Below, piece after piece: positions 1 to 7,458 of a stretch of DNA of 13,894 bases. This DNA comes from Verrucomicrobiota bacterium. GTDB lineage: Bacteria > Verrucomicrobiota > Verrucomicrobiia > Limisphaerales > UBA9464. The notes under the pieces are model-generated. The model was not told the DNA's origin, made no database searches, and was given only the letters and a program-made list of their open reading frames with translations. Position numbers and translations under genes: made by a program. Each line of letters begins with the position of its first letter. Position 1 is the first letter of the stretch. The DNA is taken from positions 1 to 13,894 of the forward strand of contig JAPLUH010000097.1 of NCBI GenBank assembly GCA_026397675.1, read 5' to 3'.

Positions 1-1238
1 CCCCAGAAGTGCAGCGAGATCAGACGTTCGCTGGGCCACTCACGCTGGGTAATGCGCGGCAGGATGTAGTACATCGCACCGAACATCACCATGCTGAAGA
101 ACGCGTACATTCCCAAATGGGCATGAGCAATAGTGTGATGGGTGAAGTGGGTCACCTCACTGACACTGCGCAACGCGCTGGCCACACCCTGAAGACTGGC
201 GAGCGTGTAAGACACCGCTCCGAACACCATGAATCTCAGTGTCGGACTGTGTTTCAGTTTCCCGAAATGACCAAGCATCGTGAAATGGTGGTTGATGGCC
301 ACCGTGATGACGGGAATGAGCATCATGACCGAGGCGACGATGCTCACAGTAATCATCCAGGAGGGCAGCGGACCTCCCACCAGGTGGTGCATGCCATTCC
401 AGTTGTAGAACAGCGCCAACGACCAGAAGCCCAAGACACTGAGGTAATAACTGTGAATCGGACGACCGATGACCTTGGGAATGAAGTAGTAAATGGAGGC
501 CAGACCGATGGGCGTGAACCACAGTCCGAGCACATTGTGCGCGAACCACCAGTTGACGGCCGCCTGAACCACGCCCCGCACCGGCTCGATGAGGAGCATC
601 ACCTGCGCGGTTCCGTAGAGCCACGGGAACCAAAGAACCGCGGCCAGAAGATACCACTGGGAAACATACAGGTGACGCTCAGCCCGCAAGCGGAAGGTCA
701 CAATCGTCCAAACCGCGATCAGTGCGTAGCTGATGAAGAGGATGGGGGTCGCATAGCGCGGCATCTCCAACCACTCGATGGCCGTGGAATCACCGATCAG
801 GATTCCGCCCACGCCCACTGTGACGCCAATATTGTAGAACAAGTTGGCCACGGTGACCAAACCGGGAGCCACCAGCGGAATGCGGCACAGGCGGCACATC
901 AACCAAATGGTCACACCCACAGAAATCTGCGAGGCGAACCCGTAAATGACCGTGTTGAGGTGAGCCGTGCGGACATTGGAAAAAGTGAGCCATTCCCAGC
1001 TCGCCAAGAAACCCGGGGTGTGGAGCTTGATACTCGCCACCAATGCCAAAACGGTGCCGGCCAAAAGCCACGCCAACCCACTGAGGAAAAAGAAGAGCAC
1101 CGGCACCCGACACGAGGCGTCGATCTCAGAGAGCGCTGCCCTGTTGCCGACATCGGCACCGGCATCACCTGGTAATAGAGCCCGCAGCGTTTGAGCCCGC
1201 TGCGTTGGGTTCGGCAGCGTTTGCGACTGTTTGATCAT
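1..1238 (-). CDS. ccoN: cbb3-like (C-family) heme-copper oxidase subunit I, partial (3' end outside window)
   Basis: Catalytic subunit of a terminal oxidase in the inner membrane, reducing O2 to water. The first 412 codons are visible and the gene runs off the left edge without a stop. Landmarks that align without gaps to CcoN: His93 in 'TAHLNTVIYGF' (low-spin heme ligand); His234 in 'WWFAHNVLGLW' and His284/His285 in 'NGMHHLVGGP' (CuB ligands); Tyr278, six residues before His284, where cbb3 oxidases carry the cross-linked Tyr; His372 and His374 in 'TIAHAHLGM' (high-spin and low-spin heme ligands). Gln350 stands where canonical CcoN has Glu. About 40 hydrophilic residues precede the first membrane helix. 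ATG at 1238 was chosen; a GGAGG (1254-1258) lies 15 bases upstream, so an in-frame TTG at 1244 (9-base spacing) is also possible. It starts 2 bases after the ccoS-like stop. The oxidase identity is solid; the exact subfamily is inferred. Confidence 0.93.
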   Translation of the reverse strand, partial: MIKQSQTLPNPTQRAQTLRALLPGDAGADVGNRAALSEIDASCRVPVLFFFLSGLAWLLAGTVLALVASIKLHTPGFLASWEWLTFSNVRTAHLNTVIYGFASQISVGVTIWLMCRLCRIPLVAPGLVTVANLFYNIGVTVGVGGILIGDSTAIEWLEMPRYATPILFISYALIAVWTIVTFRLRAERHLYVSQWYLLAAVLWFPWLYGTAQVMLLIEPVRGVVQAAVNWWFAHNVLGLWFTPIGLASIYYFIPKVIGRPIHSYYLSVLGFWSLALFYNWNGMHHLVGGPLPSWMITVSIVASVMMLIPVITVAINHHFTMLGHFGKLKHSPTLRFMVFGAVSYTLASLQGVASALRSVSEVTHFTHHTIAHAHLGMYAFFSMVMFGAMYYILPRITQREWPSERLISLHFW

Positions 1239-1240
1239 GC

Positions 1241-1429
1241 TCAACGACGGTTTCCTCCCAAAATTCGGTCGGTTTCCAATCCCACGGGCTCCACTTCATC
1301 AAACGGCAACAGAGCCGCTTTGTCCGGGCAGCGGAACTGACCCGAGGAGGCGGCCCACCGCAACGCCATCAAGGCGACCGCGGGCAGCAGTACCACGCTT
1401 CCTAACAAGATGAATGCGATCACCGGCAT
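1241..1429 (-). CDS. ccoS: CcoS/FixS-like cbb3 oxidase assembly protein
   Basis: A 62-residue protein with one N-terminal membrane helix (about residues 3-24) followed by 'RWAASSGQF' and an acidic stretch containing 'LPFDEVEP'. This layout is the CcoS/FixS pattern: helix, then W-A-x-x-S-G-Q-F, then an Asp/Glu-rich tail. In cbb3 systems CcoS is needed to deliver cofactors to subunit I. The open frame extends upstream in principle, but only the part from ATG 1429 makes membrane-protein sense, and that start falls 4 bases after the stop of the preceding gene. It sits directly before ccoN, which supports a role with that oxidase. The residues after SGQF (Arg-Cys-Pro rather than Asp-Asp) differ from classic CcoS, so it may be a divergent relative. 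No strong ribosome binding site is seen; translational coupling is likely. Confidence 0.75.
   Translation of the reverse strand: MPVIAFILLGSVVLLPAVALMALRWAASSGQFRCPDKAALLPFDEVEPVGLETDRILGGNRR
1254..1258 (-). promoter_or_regulatory. Shine-Dalgarno GGAGG for ccoN; bears on start choice
   Basis: GGAGG on the minus strand, inside the 3' end of the ccoS-like gene. It is 15 bases from ATG 1238 but 9 bases from an in-frame TTG at 1244, which overlaps the ccoS-like stop codon. The spacing favours the TTG; start-codon strength favours the ATG. The two products differ by only two residues. Confidence 0.5.
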
Positions 1430-1433
1430 GGGT

Positions 1434-1802
1434 TCACTCAAAGGACTGCTGCTTGGACTTGTCTTCCAGACGCTGAAGTAACTTGGCGCGGCCGGCGGCG
1501 GGATCTTTGAAATCTTGAGCAGCGATCTCCAAAGCCCGAGTAATTGGAACGTGATAGACCTTGTTGCCCTTGGCCAAGGCATCCGTATCCAAGGCGTAAC
1601 CCGAGACCTTGGGTGAACTGGCTGCCTCCACCTCGGTGCGGAACTTGACTCGCTGGGCGACCCGCTCGGCATCAATGGCGGAGACGGGCTCTCGCACCAC
1701 CAACCAAGCCAGCGCGCCAATGATCAAGAAAGAACCCACCCCGCCGACGAGATAGGCGAGAATCGTCTTTGACGTTGGGGAACAGCAATTCGAGGAACTC
1801 AT
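1434..1802 (-). CDS. small single-pass membrane protein of the ACIII/oxidase operon, function unknown
   Basis: I do not recognise a named family. The 122-residue product has one strong membrane helix at about residues 14-36 ('AYLVGGVGSFLIIGALAWLV') after a short N-terminus carrying Cys6 and Cys7. The roughly 85-residue tail that follows is hydrophilic and charged, with an amphipathic, helix-prone end (about 100-118). A segment 'YHVPITRALEIAA' (83-95) has the look of a docking or anchor motif. No heme motif (CxxCH) or metal-binding set is present. It lies 33 bases after actF and 4 bases before the ccoS-like gene, so it is very probably co-transcribed and works with the quinol oxidoreductase/oxidase pair, perhaps as an accessory or linker subunit. 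That role is inferred from position only. Confidence 0.8.
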   Translation of the reverse strand: MSSSNCCSPTSKTILAYLVGGVGSFLIIGALAWLVVREPVSAIDAERVAQRVKFRTEVEAASSPKVSGYALDTDALAKGNKVYHVPITRALEIAAQDFKDPAAGRAKLLQRLEDKSKQQSFE

Positions 1803-1817
1803 GTCAGGAAGGTTCTA

Positions 1818-1843
1818 GTTCTCTAGTGGGGTTCTCTAGTGGG
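1818..1843. repeat. perfect 13-bp tandem duplication at the actF stop codon
   Basis: Two adjacent identical copies of GTTCTCTAGTGGG (plus-strand sense) at 1818-1830 and 1831-1843. A partial third copy, GGTTCTAG, lies just to the left (1811-1818). The right-hand copy contains the actF TAG stop (1838-1836). The left copy carries a second TAG in the short actF/small-protein gap. It most likely arose by replication slippage and has no evident function. Confidence 0.85.
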
Positions 1844-3143
1844 CGGCAGACGCACCGGGAGCCGGCACCTCGTGGTGGACGATGGCTTCCTGGAGCCGCG
1901 GATCCTTGAGCGGATACGGAGGGTTCTTCTGATATTCGGACCAGAAGAGTCGACCCAACAGGACCGACATACCGATCCAGAAGATTGGATCCCACAGTGT
2001 GAGATGCAGGCCATCCGGATGTACGACCGGCATCACATTGTAGGTCATGTCAATGTACTGCATGAGCCAAGCCCAAGCGCCGACGGGAATCATCACCGCC
2101 ATGTTGCGCTTGATGTCTTGATTGAGCAGCAACAAGAACGGAACGAAGAAGTGCCCGAAGAGGATGATCATTCCGACCCACTTCCAGGAACCCACCTCAC
2201 GGCGAACGTACCAGAAGGTTTCTTCAGGAAGGGCGGCATTCCAGATGAGGAAGTACTGTGAGAAGTGGATGTAGGCGTAGAAAACGGTGAAGGCGAAAAA
2301 CAGCACCGCTAAATCCTGCTGCTGGCGCTTGAAATACACTTTTTCGAGCGGGCGACCCGGTTGGGACAACCACATCGTCAACAAATACAACGTGATGAGC
2401 GTGGTCCAGACACTGCCCGCGAAGTAGTACACGCCGTACATCGTGCTGAAGAACTGATGCTGCAACGACTTCATCAAAAGGAAGCACAGCAGCGTCACAC
2501 CAAAGGCGAAGAGAAAGATACCGGCGGCGGACAACTTACGAGACTTGCTCGTCCAATGGGCCGCACCGTCTTTATCTTGAGCAATGGACCACGCGCGGAT
2601 CTGGCGGGCCAAGAGACCCAACAACGTGATGAGCGTCGGCACCATAACGGTGAACGCCATTGGGTTGAAGAGCACCTTCTTGACGTCGAGCGCATGGTCG
2701 TCCGCTGGGTTAATCTTGAACCACGCATGGAGGTTGCCCGTCCAAGCGAAGCCAATGATCGGCAGTGCCAAGATGAGCATCCAGGGGAAGAGCAAGCTGG
2801 CGACCGTCTCGGTCACCCGACGAATGGAGGCCGACCAACCGGCATCAAACAAATGGTGCGCCAGGGTGAGGAACAGAGAACCCACGCACAGGCTCAGGCA
2901 GAACATGTAAGCCGTGAGGTAGCTGTGAGCGATTTGCTTGAGGGAGAAGACCGAAACGGCCACATGGGCATGATCGGCAGTCCCGTGGCTGGCCGAAGCG
3001 TGCGCGGCTTCTTGAGCCGAATGGGCGGCAGACCCGGCATCGGCGCCCAAGGTAGGCAGGGTGCCGAATAGGGCAATGGTAGCAACGGCCACCACCCCAC
3101 CCAGAGCCATCCAAGACTTGGTTTGTCGTGAAAATGCGTTCAT
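1836..3143 (-). CDS. actF: Alternative Complex III membrane subunit ActF
   Basis: ActF is one of the two NrfD/PsrC-type integral membrane subunits of Alternative Complex III. It lies in the inner membrane and is thought to contribute a proton path. The 435-residue product shows roughly ten hydrophobic segments. The first (about 11-33) is followed by a His-rich loop ('AHSAQEAAHASASHGTADH', 40-58). Typical ActF signatures follow: 'SYLTAYMFCLSLCVGSLF' (74-91) and 'YIHFSQYFLIWNAALPEET' (291-309). The tail has 'WSEYQKNPPYPLKDPRLQEA', as expected for this family. It starts 6 bases after the actE stop, and AAGGA (3147-3151) precedes the ATG at an unusually short 3-base spacing. Met12 is a possible alternative start. 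Length and order match known act operons. The His-rich N-terminal extension is the only unusual part. Confidence 0.93.
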   Translation of the reverse strand: MNAFSRQTKSWMALGGVVAVATIALFGTLPTLGADAGSAAHSAQEAAHASASHGTADHAHVAVSVFSLKQIAHSYLTAYMFCLSLCVGSLFLTLAHHLFDAGWSASIRRVTETVASLLFPWMLILALPIIGFAWTGNLHAWFKINPADDHALDVKKVLFNPMAFTVMVPTLITLLGLLARQIRAWSIAQDKDGAAHWTSKSRKLSAAGIFLFAFGVTLLCFLLMKSLQHQFFSTMYGVYYFAGSVWTTLITLYLLTMWLSQPGRPLEKVYFKRQQQDLAVLFFAFTVFYAYIHFSQYFLIWNAALPEETFWYVRREVGSWKWVGMIILFGHFFVPFLLLLNQDIKRNMAVMIPVGAWAWLMQYIDMTYNVMPVVHPDGLHLTLWDPIFWIGMSVLLGRLFWSEYQKNPPYPLKDPRLQEAIVHHEVPAPGASAAH

Positions 3144-3149
3144 GGATCC

Positions 3150-3773
3150 TTACTTGATGGTGGGCAGGATTGCTGCCGGGATTTCAGATTCTGAGGCGAG
3201 ACGGCTCAGTTGCAGCGTCCGCACATAGGCCACCACGGCCCACCGATCGGCGACAGGAATCGCCGAGGCGTAGCCCATCATCGTGTTCTTGCCGTTGCCG
3301 ATGGTGTTAAAGATATCTCCGTCCGGAGTCTTGATCAGACGCTCTTGATGCAAGCTGGCCGTGTTGCCCATTCCGTACTTGCTGGTAATTCCCTTACCAT
3401 CACCAACAACCCCGTGACAGGGTTGGCAATAGATCGAATAGCGTTCCTGCCCCCGCTTGAGCACCGCAGCAGTCACCTCGAGGGGCATCACTTCGACCAC
3501 CGTGCCCGCCTGGCGACCGGTGTTGAAGGCATTGTCTTCCCAGTTTGACTCACGAGACACGGTGCCAGCCGGATGGGGACGCGAGGTTTGCCCGTCAGAC
3601 CACGCGGCAAACTTGGTGGTGGTTTGTGGACGCAGCTTGGGCTGTCGATCCATGTCAGGGAAAACCTCCAACGGGGGTTTGGTGCTCTTGGAACCACGGA
3701 AGCCGGCGATTCCGACCACGAGGGCGACCGCCAGAACATAGGCGGTGAAAAAGTATTTCAGGAAGGTGCGCAT
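3150..3773 (-). CDS. actE: Alternative Complex III monoheme cytochrome c subunit ActE
   Basis: ActE is a membrane-anchored monoheme cytochrome c on the periplasmic face of Alternative Complex III and passes electrons towards a cytochrome or oxidase. The 207-residue product has an N-terminal helix (about 7-25) acting as anchor or uncleaved signal, then a linker. The single heme site is 'CQPCH' (116-120), followed by 'GVVGDGKG'. The likely axial Met is Met165 in 'NTMMGYA', just before 'VADRWAVVAYVRTLQ', the typical class I cytochrome c C-terminal helix. The stop of actD abuts this ATG with no gap, and a good GGAGG (3779-3783) lies 5 bases upstream inside actD. Family assignment is firm from the order and from the cytochrome fold signature. 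Confidence 0.94.
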   Translation of the reverse strand: MRTFLKYFFTAYVLAVALVVGIAGFRGSKSTKPPLEVFPDMDRQPKLRPQTTTKFAAWSDGQTSRPHPAGTVSRESNWEDNAFNTGRQAGTVVEVMPLEVTAAVLKRGQERYSIYCQPCHGVVGDGKGITSKYGMGNTASLHQERLIKTPDGDIFNTIGNGKNTMMGYASAIPVADRWAVVAYVRTLQLSRLASESEIPAAILPTIK

Positions 3774-4319
3774 TCAGTCCTCCACGAGTTCAACGACCGC
3801 AGCGTGACATTTTTCGGTCAGGAAGGTGCGGGTCGCGTCCATTCCAAACTTCGGGTCGGTCGCCTCGATGCAGAGGAAGAACCGATCATCCGTCGATTTC
3901 TTGAACCGCTCGTTCTTAAAGAGCGGATTGTAGAACTTGGGCAATTGGTTCAAGAAGAACATGCCGAAGAGCGTCCCGAAGGCACTCAACAGAATGGTCA
4001 TCTCGTAACTGACCGGGAACGCGTACAACGGCGTGAAGAGGGGCTTGCCGCCGACCACCAGAGGGTAGTCGAACTTGTTCATGTACCAGATCATGGTCAT
4101 CCCGGTGAAAAACCCGGTGAAGCCACCGCAGAAGGTGAACCACCCCACGGGCGACTTGCGAAGCCCCATGGCTTCATCCATGCCGTGGATCGGAAATGGG
4201 GTGTACACATCCCACTGGGTGAATCCGGCATCGCGGCAACGCATCGCCGCTTCGAAGATATCCGCAGCCGTGTGGAACTCGGCCAGAAGACCGTGCGGCT
4301 TGGAACGATTGGAATTCAT
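3774..4319 (-). CDS. actD: Alternative Complex III subunit ActD (DUF3341 type)
   Basis: ActD is a small membrane subunit of Alternative Complex III with no cofactor. The 181-residue product begins with a soluble part containing 'GLLAEFHTAADIFEAAMRCR' (10-29) and 'WDVYTPFPIHGMDEAMGL' (36-53). Two membrane helices follow (about 58-80 and 100-123). The C-terminal part has 'TDDRFFLCIEATDPKF' (143-158), which is highly characteristic of ActD. Length matches the family. It lies 17 bases after actC and directly abuts actE. No strong ribosome binding site precedes the ATG, so coupling to actC translation is likely. Confidence 0.93.
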   Translation of the reverse strand: MNSNRSKPHGLLAEFHTAADIFEAAMRCRDAGFTQWDVYTPFPIHGMDEAMGLRKSPVGWFTFCGGFTGFFTGMTMIWYMNKFDYPLVVGGKPLFTPLYAFPVSYEMTILLSAFGTLFGMFFLNQLPKFYNPLFKNERFKKSTDDRFFLCIEATDPKFGMDATRTFLTEKCHAAVVELVED

Positions 4320-4336
4320 GGACAGGGGTCTTTGAA

Positions 4337-5767
4337 TTAGTGGTGTCCCTTGGCGCCACCCAGCGGATGGTGGGGATCCGCCTGAGGCGTCACGCCTTTG
4401 ACTTCGCTAATCGCGATGACCGGCAGGAAGCGAATGAACAACAGGAACAGCGTCATGAAGAGACCGAAGCTGCCGACGAAGGTCATTATGTCGACCCAGC
4501 TCGGGGTGAAGTAACCCCAGCTCGAGGGGAGATAATCCCGGTGGAGCGAGGTCACGATGATGACGAACCGCTCAAACCACATGCCGATGTTCACAAAGAT
4601 GGACACGATCCAAACGAAGACCACGCTGGTGCGAAGTTTCTTAAACCAGAAGAAGTGCGGGCTAATCACGTTGCACGAGATCATGGCCCAATAACTCCAC
4701 CAGTAAGGACCAAAGGCGCGGTTCTTGAAGGCGTAGAGCTCGTAAGGGCTACCGCCATACCAAGCGATGAAGAACTCCATGCCGTAGGCGTATCCAACGA
4801 TGGATCCGGTGGCCAAGAGCACCTTGCACATGAGGTCTACGTGTCGAAGGGTAACGATGTCTTCGAGCTTGAAGAGCGAACGCAGCGGGATCAGCAAGGT
4901 GAGCACCATGCCGAAGCCCGAGAAAATCGCGCCGGCCACGAAGTACGGCGGGAAGATGGTGGTGTGCCATCCAGGAATGACGGAGACGGCGAAATCGAAC
5001 GACACGATGGAGTGCACCGACAGCACCAGCGGCGTGCTCAGACCGGCCAAGAGCAGGTAGGCCTTCTCATAATTGCTCCAATGGCGGTTGGAACCGGTCC
5101 AACCGAGCGAGAACAGTCCGTAGAAGAAACGGCGCATCACCCCTTTAGAACGATCACGCAAGGTGGCCAAGTCAGGGATGAGACCCACGTACCAGAACAA
5201 CAGCGAGACCGTACCGTAAGTGGACACCGCGAACACGTCCCACAGCAACGGCGAGCGGAACTGAGGCCAAATCTCGTTGGCGTTGGGCGCCGGGAACAAA
5301 TAGCCCGGCAACAAAGCGAACCAAACGCGACCGGTATGGAATACGGGGAAGATGCCCGCGCAAGCCACCGCGAAGATGGTCATGGCCTCTGCGGCCCGAT
5401 TGACCGAGGTGCGCCATTTCTGTCGGAGCAAGAAGAGCACCGCTGAAATTAGAGTTCCGGCGTGGCCGATGCCGATCCAGAACACGAAGTTGGTGATATC
5501 CCAAGCCCAGGCGGCCGGATGATTCAGACCCCAGACACCCACACCGGTCGAGACCAAGTAGGCGATGAGGGAGAACATGGTGAGCATCCCGCCCACCGAA
5601 ACGATGAAGGCTGGCCACCACCACATCGGCATGGGTTTCTCACAAACGCCGGCAATGGCATTGGTGATCCAGCCGAGGGAGCGGTTGTTGAGAACCAACG
5701 ACTCGCGGACCAGTTCGGCCGGGGGTTCAGGTGCCTTGACGGCGGCAGATTTTCCAGGGCTAGCCAT
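4337..5767 (-). CDS. actC: Alternative Complex III quinol-binding membrane subunit ActC (NrfD/PsrC family)
   Basis: ActC is the NrfD-type subunit that, in solved ACIII structures, carries the periplasm-side quinol oxidation site next to ActB. The 476-residue product has about ten membrane helices and a hydrophilic N-terminus of about 45 residues. Family landmarks include '[20 protein letters not shown]' (81-100), '[19 protein letters not shown]' (101-119), '[11 protein letters not shown]' (137-147, with His144) and '[13 protein letters not shown]' (172-184, with Asp177). These His and Asp positions correspond to residues proposed to bind quinol or conduct protons in the family. The ATG overlaps the actB stop by one base (TAATG). 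A strong AAAGGAG (5775-5781) sits 7 bases upstream inside actB, one of the best ribosome binding sites in the operon. Confidence 0.95.
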   Translation of the reverse strand: MASPGKSAAVKAPEPPAELVRESLVLNNRSLGWITNAIAGVCEKPMPMWWWPAFIVSVGGMLTMFSLIAYLVSTGVGVWGLNHPAAWAWDITNFVFWIGIGHAGTLISAVLFLLRQKWRTSVNRAAEAMTIFAVACAGIFPVFHTGRVWFALLPGYLFPAPNANEIWPQFRSPLLWDVFAVSTYGTVSLLFWYVGLIPDLATLRDRSKGVMRRFFYGLFSLGWTGSNRHWSNYEKAYLLLAGLSTPLVLSVHSIVSFDFAVSVIPGWHTTIFPPYFVAGAIFSGFGMVLTLLIPLRSLFKLEDIVTLRHVDLMCKVLLATGSIVGYAYGMEFFIAWYGGSPYELYAFKNRAFGPYWWSYWAMISCNVISPHFFWFKKLRTSVVFVWIVSIFVNIGMWFERFVIIVTSLHRDYLPSSWGYFTPSWVDIMTFVGSFGLFMTLFLLFIRFLPVIAISEVKGVTPQADPHHPLGGAKGHH

Positions 5768-7458
5768 TAGACCGCTCCTTTCCCCGCCTGAGTCGCGGAT
5801 TGATGCGAGGCATCGTGACCATGTGAGTGTTCTTGAAATGGGGACTCGTGACGGAAACGCTCGTAGTCGCGCTGACTGTCGGGTGTCTTGCGCTTCTCGA
5901 GGTCCAGAATCACCGGGTTCGGATTACGAACGCGAGCCAAGTAAGTGACTCGAGGACGGGTATCCAAGAAGCCGAGGACCGAATAATTCCGGGGACTGGC
6001 CTTGGCTTTTACGACCTCGCTGTGGGCATCGAGCATGTTGCCGAAGACGATGGCGTCAGCCGGGCAAGCCTGTTGACAGGCGGTCTTGATCGCGCCATCG
6101 GGGACGGCCACGTCACCGCTGTTCCCCGCCTTGACCTTCTGGGCAATTTTGCCTTGCTGGACACGCTGCACGCACAGCGTGCACTTCTCCATCACACCAC
6201 GCATGCGGACCGAGACATCCGGATTCTTGACCAACTTAATGATCTCCCACTCCGGTTCGGTGTTGCGGTTTACCCCGAGCGGCCCCTTGTAGAGGTTGCC
6301 CGTGTTAACCAAGTGCTGGTCTTGAGCCGCACCGTAGTCGCTTTCGCGCTTGTTGAAATCGAACCAGTTGAAGCGACGAACCTTATACGGGCAATTGTTG
6401 GCGCAGTACCGCGTGCCAATGCAGCGGTTGTAGGCCATTCCATTAATGCCCTCTTCGTCGTGAACAGTCGCGTTCACCGGGCAGACGCTCTCGCAGGGGG
6501 CTGCTTCGCAGTGCTGGCAGAACATCGGTTGGATCGCCATTTGCGGATCCTCCGCGGCCAACTCCGCGTTCACATCGACCTCCGGATTGTGACTGTAGTA
6601 GCGATCGATGCGCATCCAGTGCATCTCGCGGCCACGGGCCACCTGATCTTTACCGACGATGGGGATGTTGTTTTCGCTCTGACAGGCCACCACGCAGGCA
6701 GAACAGCCCACGCACGTTTGCAGGTCGATGACCATGCCCCACTGATGAACCTTCGAAGCCGTCTCCGGGTTCTGATCGTAGGGATGCTCGTAAATGTTTT
6801 GGGGACGCTTCTCGGCGTTGCGTCCATCGGTCTCTTCCTTGTAGGGAACGTAACCCGGGAAATGCGCCTCGAGATCCATGTTCTGGGCGAACTTGGGATG
6901 CGCCTTGAACTCCTCGAGGTGCGCCTCGCGAATGACCGGACGACCTTCCATGAGGCCGTGTTCTTGGGTCACCGCCAAGCGATGCTTGCGGAAAACCTTC
7001 TCCACCTTGCCGGCCGTGATATGGCGGGAGGTCGACTGGAAGAGGCTGTAGGCATCGAAGCCCACTCCACGACCCACGCGACCCACGATTCGGCGTCCGT
7101 AACCCAGTGCCAGCGCGACGGTTCCATCTGCCAACCCTGGCTGAATCCAGACCGGACCTTCGACGCTGCGGCCACCCACGGTGATCTTGACCACGGGTTG
7201 ATCGTACTGACCGTCCTTGGCGTCGGCCGCCTCGGCCGGGCTCAAGTCTTCAGGGATTTTGCCGGAACGTTTGGTGGGCAACCCCAGAGACTTGGCGGTC
7301 TTCTGGGACATCATGACCACGTTGTCCCAAGTCACCTTGGTGATCGAGTCCGGCATCTCTTGGAGCCAGCCGTTGTTGGCAAAGCGGCCATCATCGACCG
7401 AGCCATCGCGATGGAGCACCACTTCGATGTCACCAGAAACGGGCTTATGTGCCGCCAA
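5767..7458 (-). CDS. actB: Alternative Complex III ActB, C-terminal iron-sulfur part (separate frame from the N-terminal part)
   Basis: Periplasmic electron-transfer half of ActB, related to the four-cluster subunits of molybdopterin oxidoreductases. Fifteen cluster cysteines are visible: Cys249/252/255/259, Cys314/317/322/326, Cys346/352/356 and Cys426/429/461/465. This count fits three [4Fe-4S] clusters plus one [3Fe-4S]. Other markers are '[19 protein letters not shown]' (23-41), '[20 protein letters not shown]' (345-364) and a C-terminal tail rich in His. As a separate gene it would have to start at a TTG (7458) inside the 3' end of the N-terminal ORF, with no Shine-Dalgarno. The frame stays open and ActB-like for 18 codons upstream of that TTG. 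It is therefore most likely the second half of one actB interrupted by a frameshift (see 7458-7516). It overlaps actC by one base. Confidence 0.92.
   Translation of the reverse strand: MAAHKPVSGDIEVVLHRDGSVDDGRFANNGWLQEMPDSITKVTWDNVVMMSQKTAKSLGLPTKRSGKIPEDLSPAEAADAKDGQYDQPVVKITVGGRSVEGPVWIQPGLADGTVALALGYGRRIVGRVGRGVGFDAYSLFQSTSRHITAGKVEKVFRKHRLAVTQEHGLMEGRPVIREAHLEEFKAHPKFAQNMDLEAHFPGYVPYKEETDGRNAEKRPQNIYEHPYDQNPETASKVHQWGMVIDLQTCVGCSACVVACQSENNIPIVGKDQVARGREMHWMRIDRYYSHNPEVDVNAELAAEDPQMAIQPMFCQHCEAAPCESVCPVNATVHDEEGINGMAYNRCIGTRYCANNCPYKVRRFNWFDFNKRESDYGAAQDQHLVNTGNLYKGPLGVNRNTEPEWEIIKLVKNPDVSVRMRGVMEKCTLCVQRVQQGKIAQKVKAGNSGDVAVPDGAIKTACQQACPADAIVFGNMLDAHSEVVKAKASPRNYSVLGFLDTRPRVTYLARVRNPNPVILDLEKRKTPDSQRDYERFRHESPFQEHSHGHDASHQSATQAGKGAV
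5775..5781 (-). promoter_or_regulatory. strong ribosome binding site of actC
   Basis: AAAGGAG on the minus strand, 7 bases before the actC ATG and wholly inside the end of actB. It fixes the actC start and suggests that ActC synthesis does not depend only on ribosomes finishing actB. That matters if actB is really interrupted. Confidence 0.7.

Noticed and set aside
9..1175. 388-codon plus-strand open frame opposite ccoN
   Set aside because: The minus strand here encodes a continuous heme-copper oxidase subunit with all metal ligands. The plus-strand peptide is polar, His/Arg-rich and featureless, typical of an antisense shadow.
4340..5446. 368-codon plus-strand open frame opposite actC
   Set aside because: It is antisense to a clear ten-helix ActC, and its composition (Glu/Arg/His-rich) is a mirror of membrane-protein codons.
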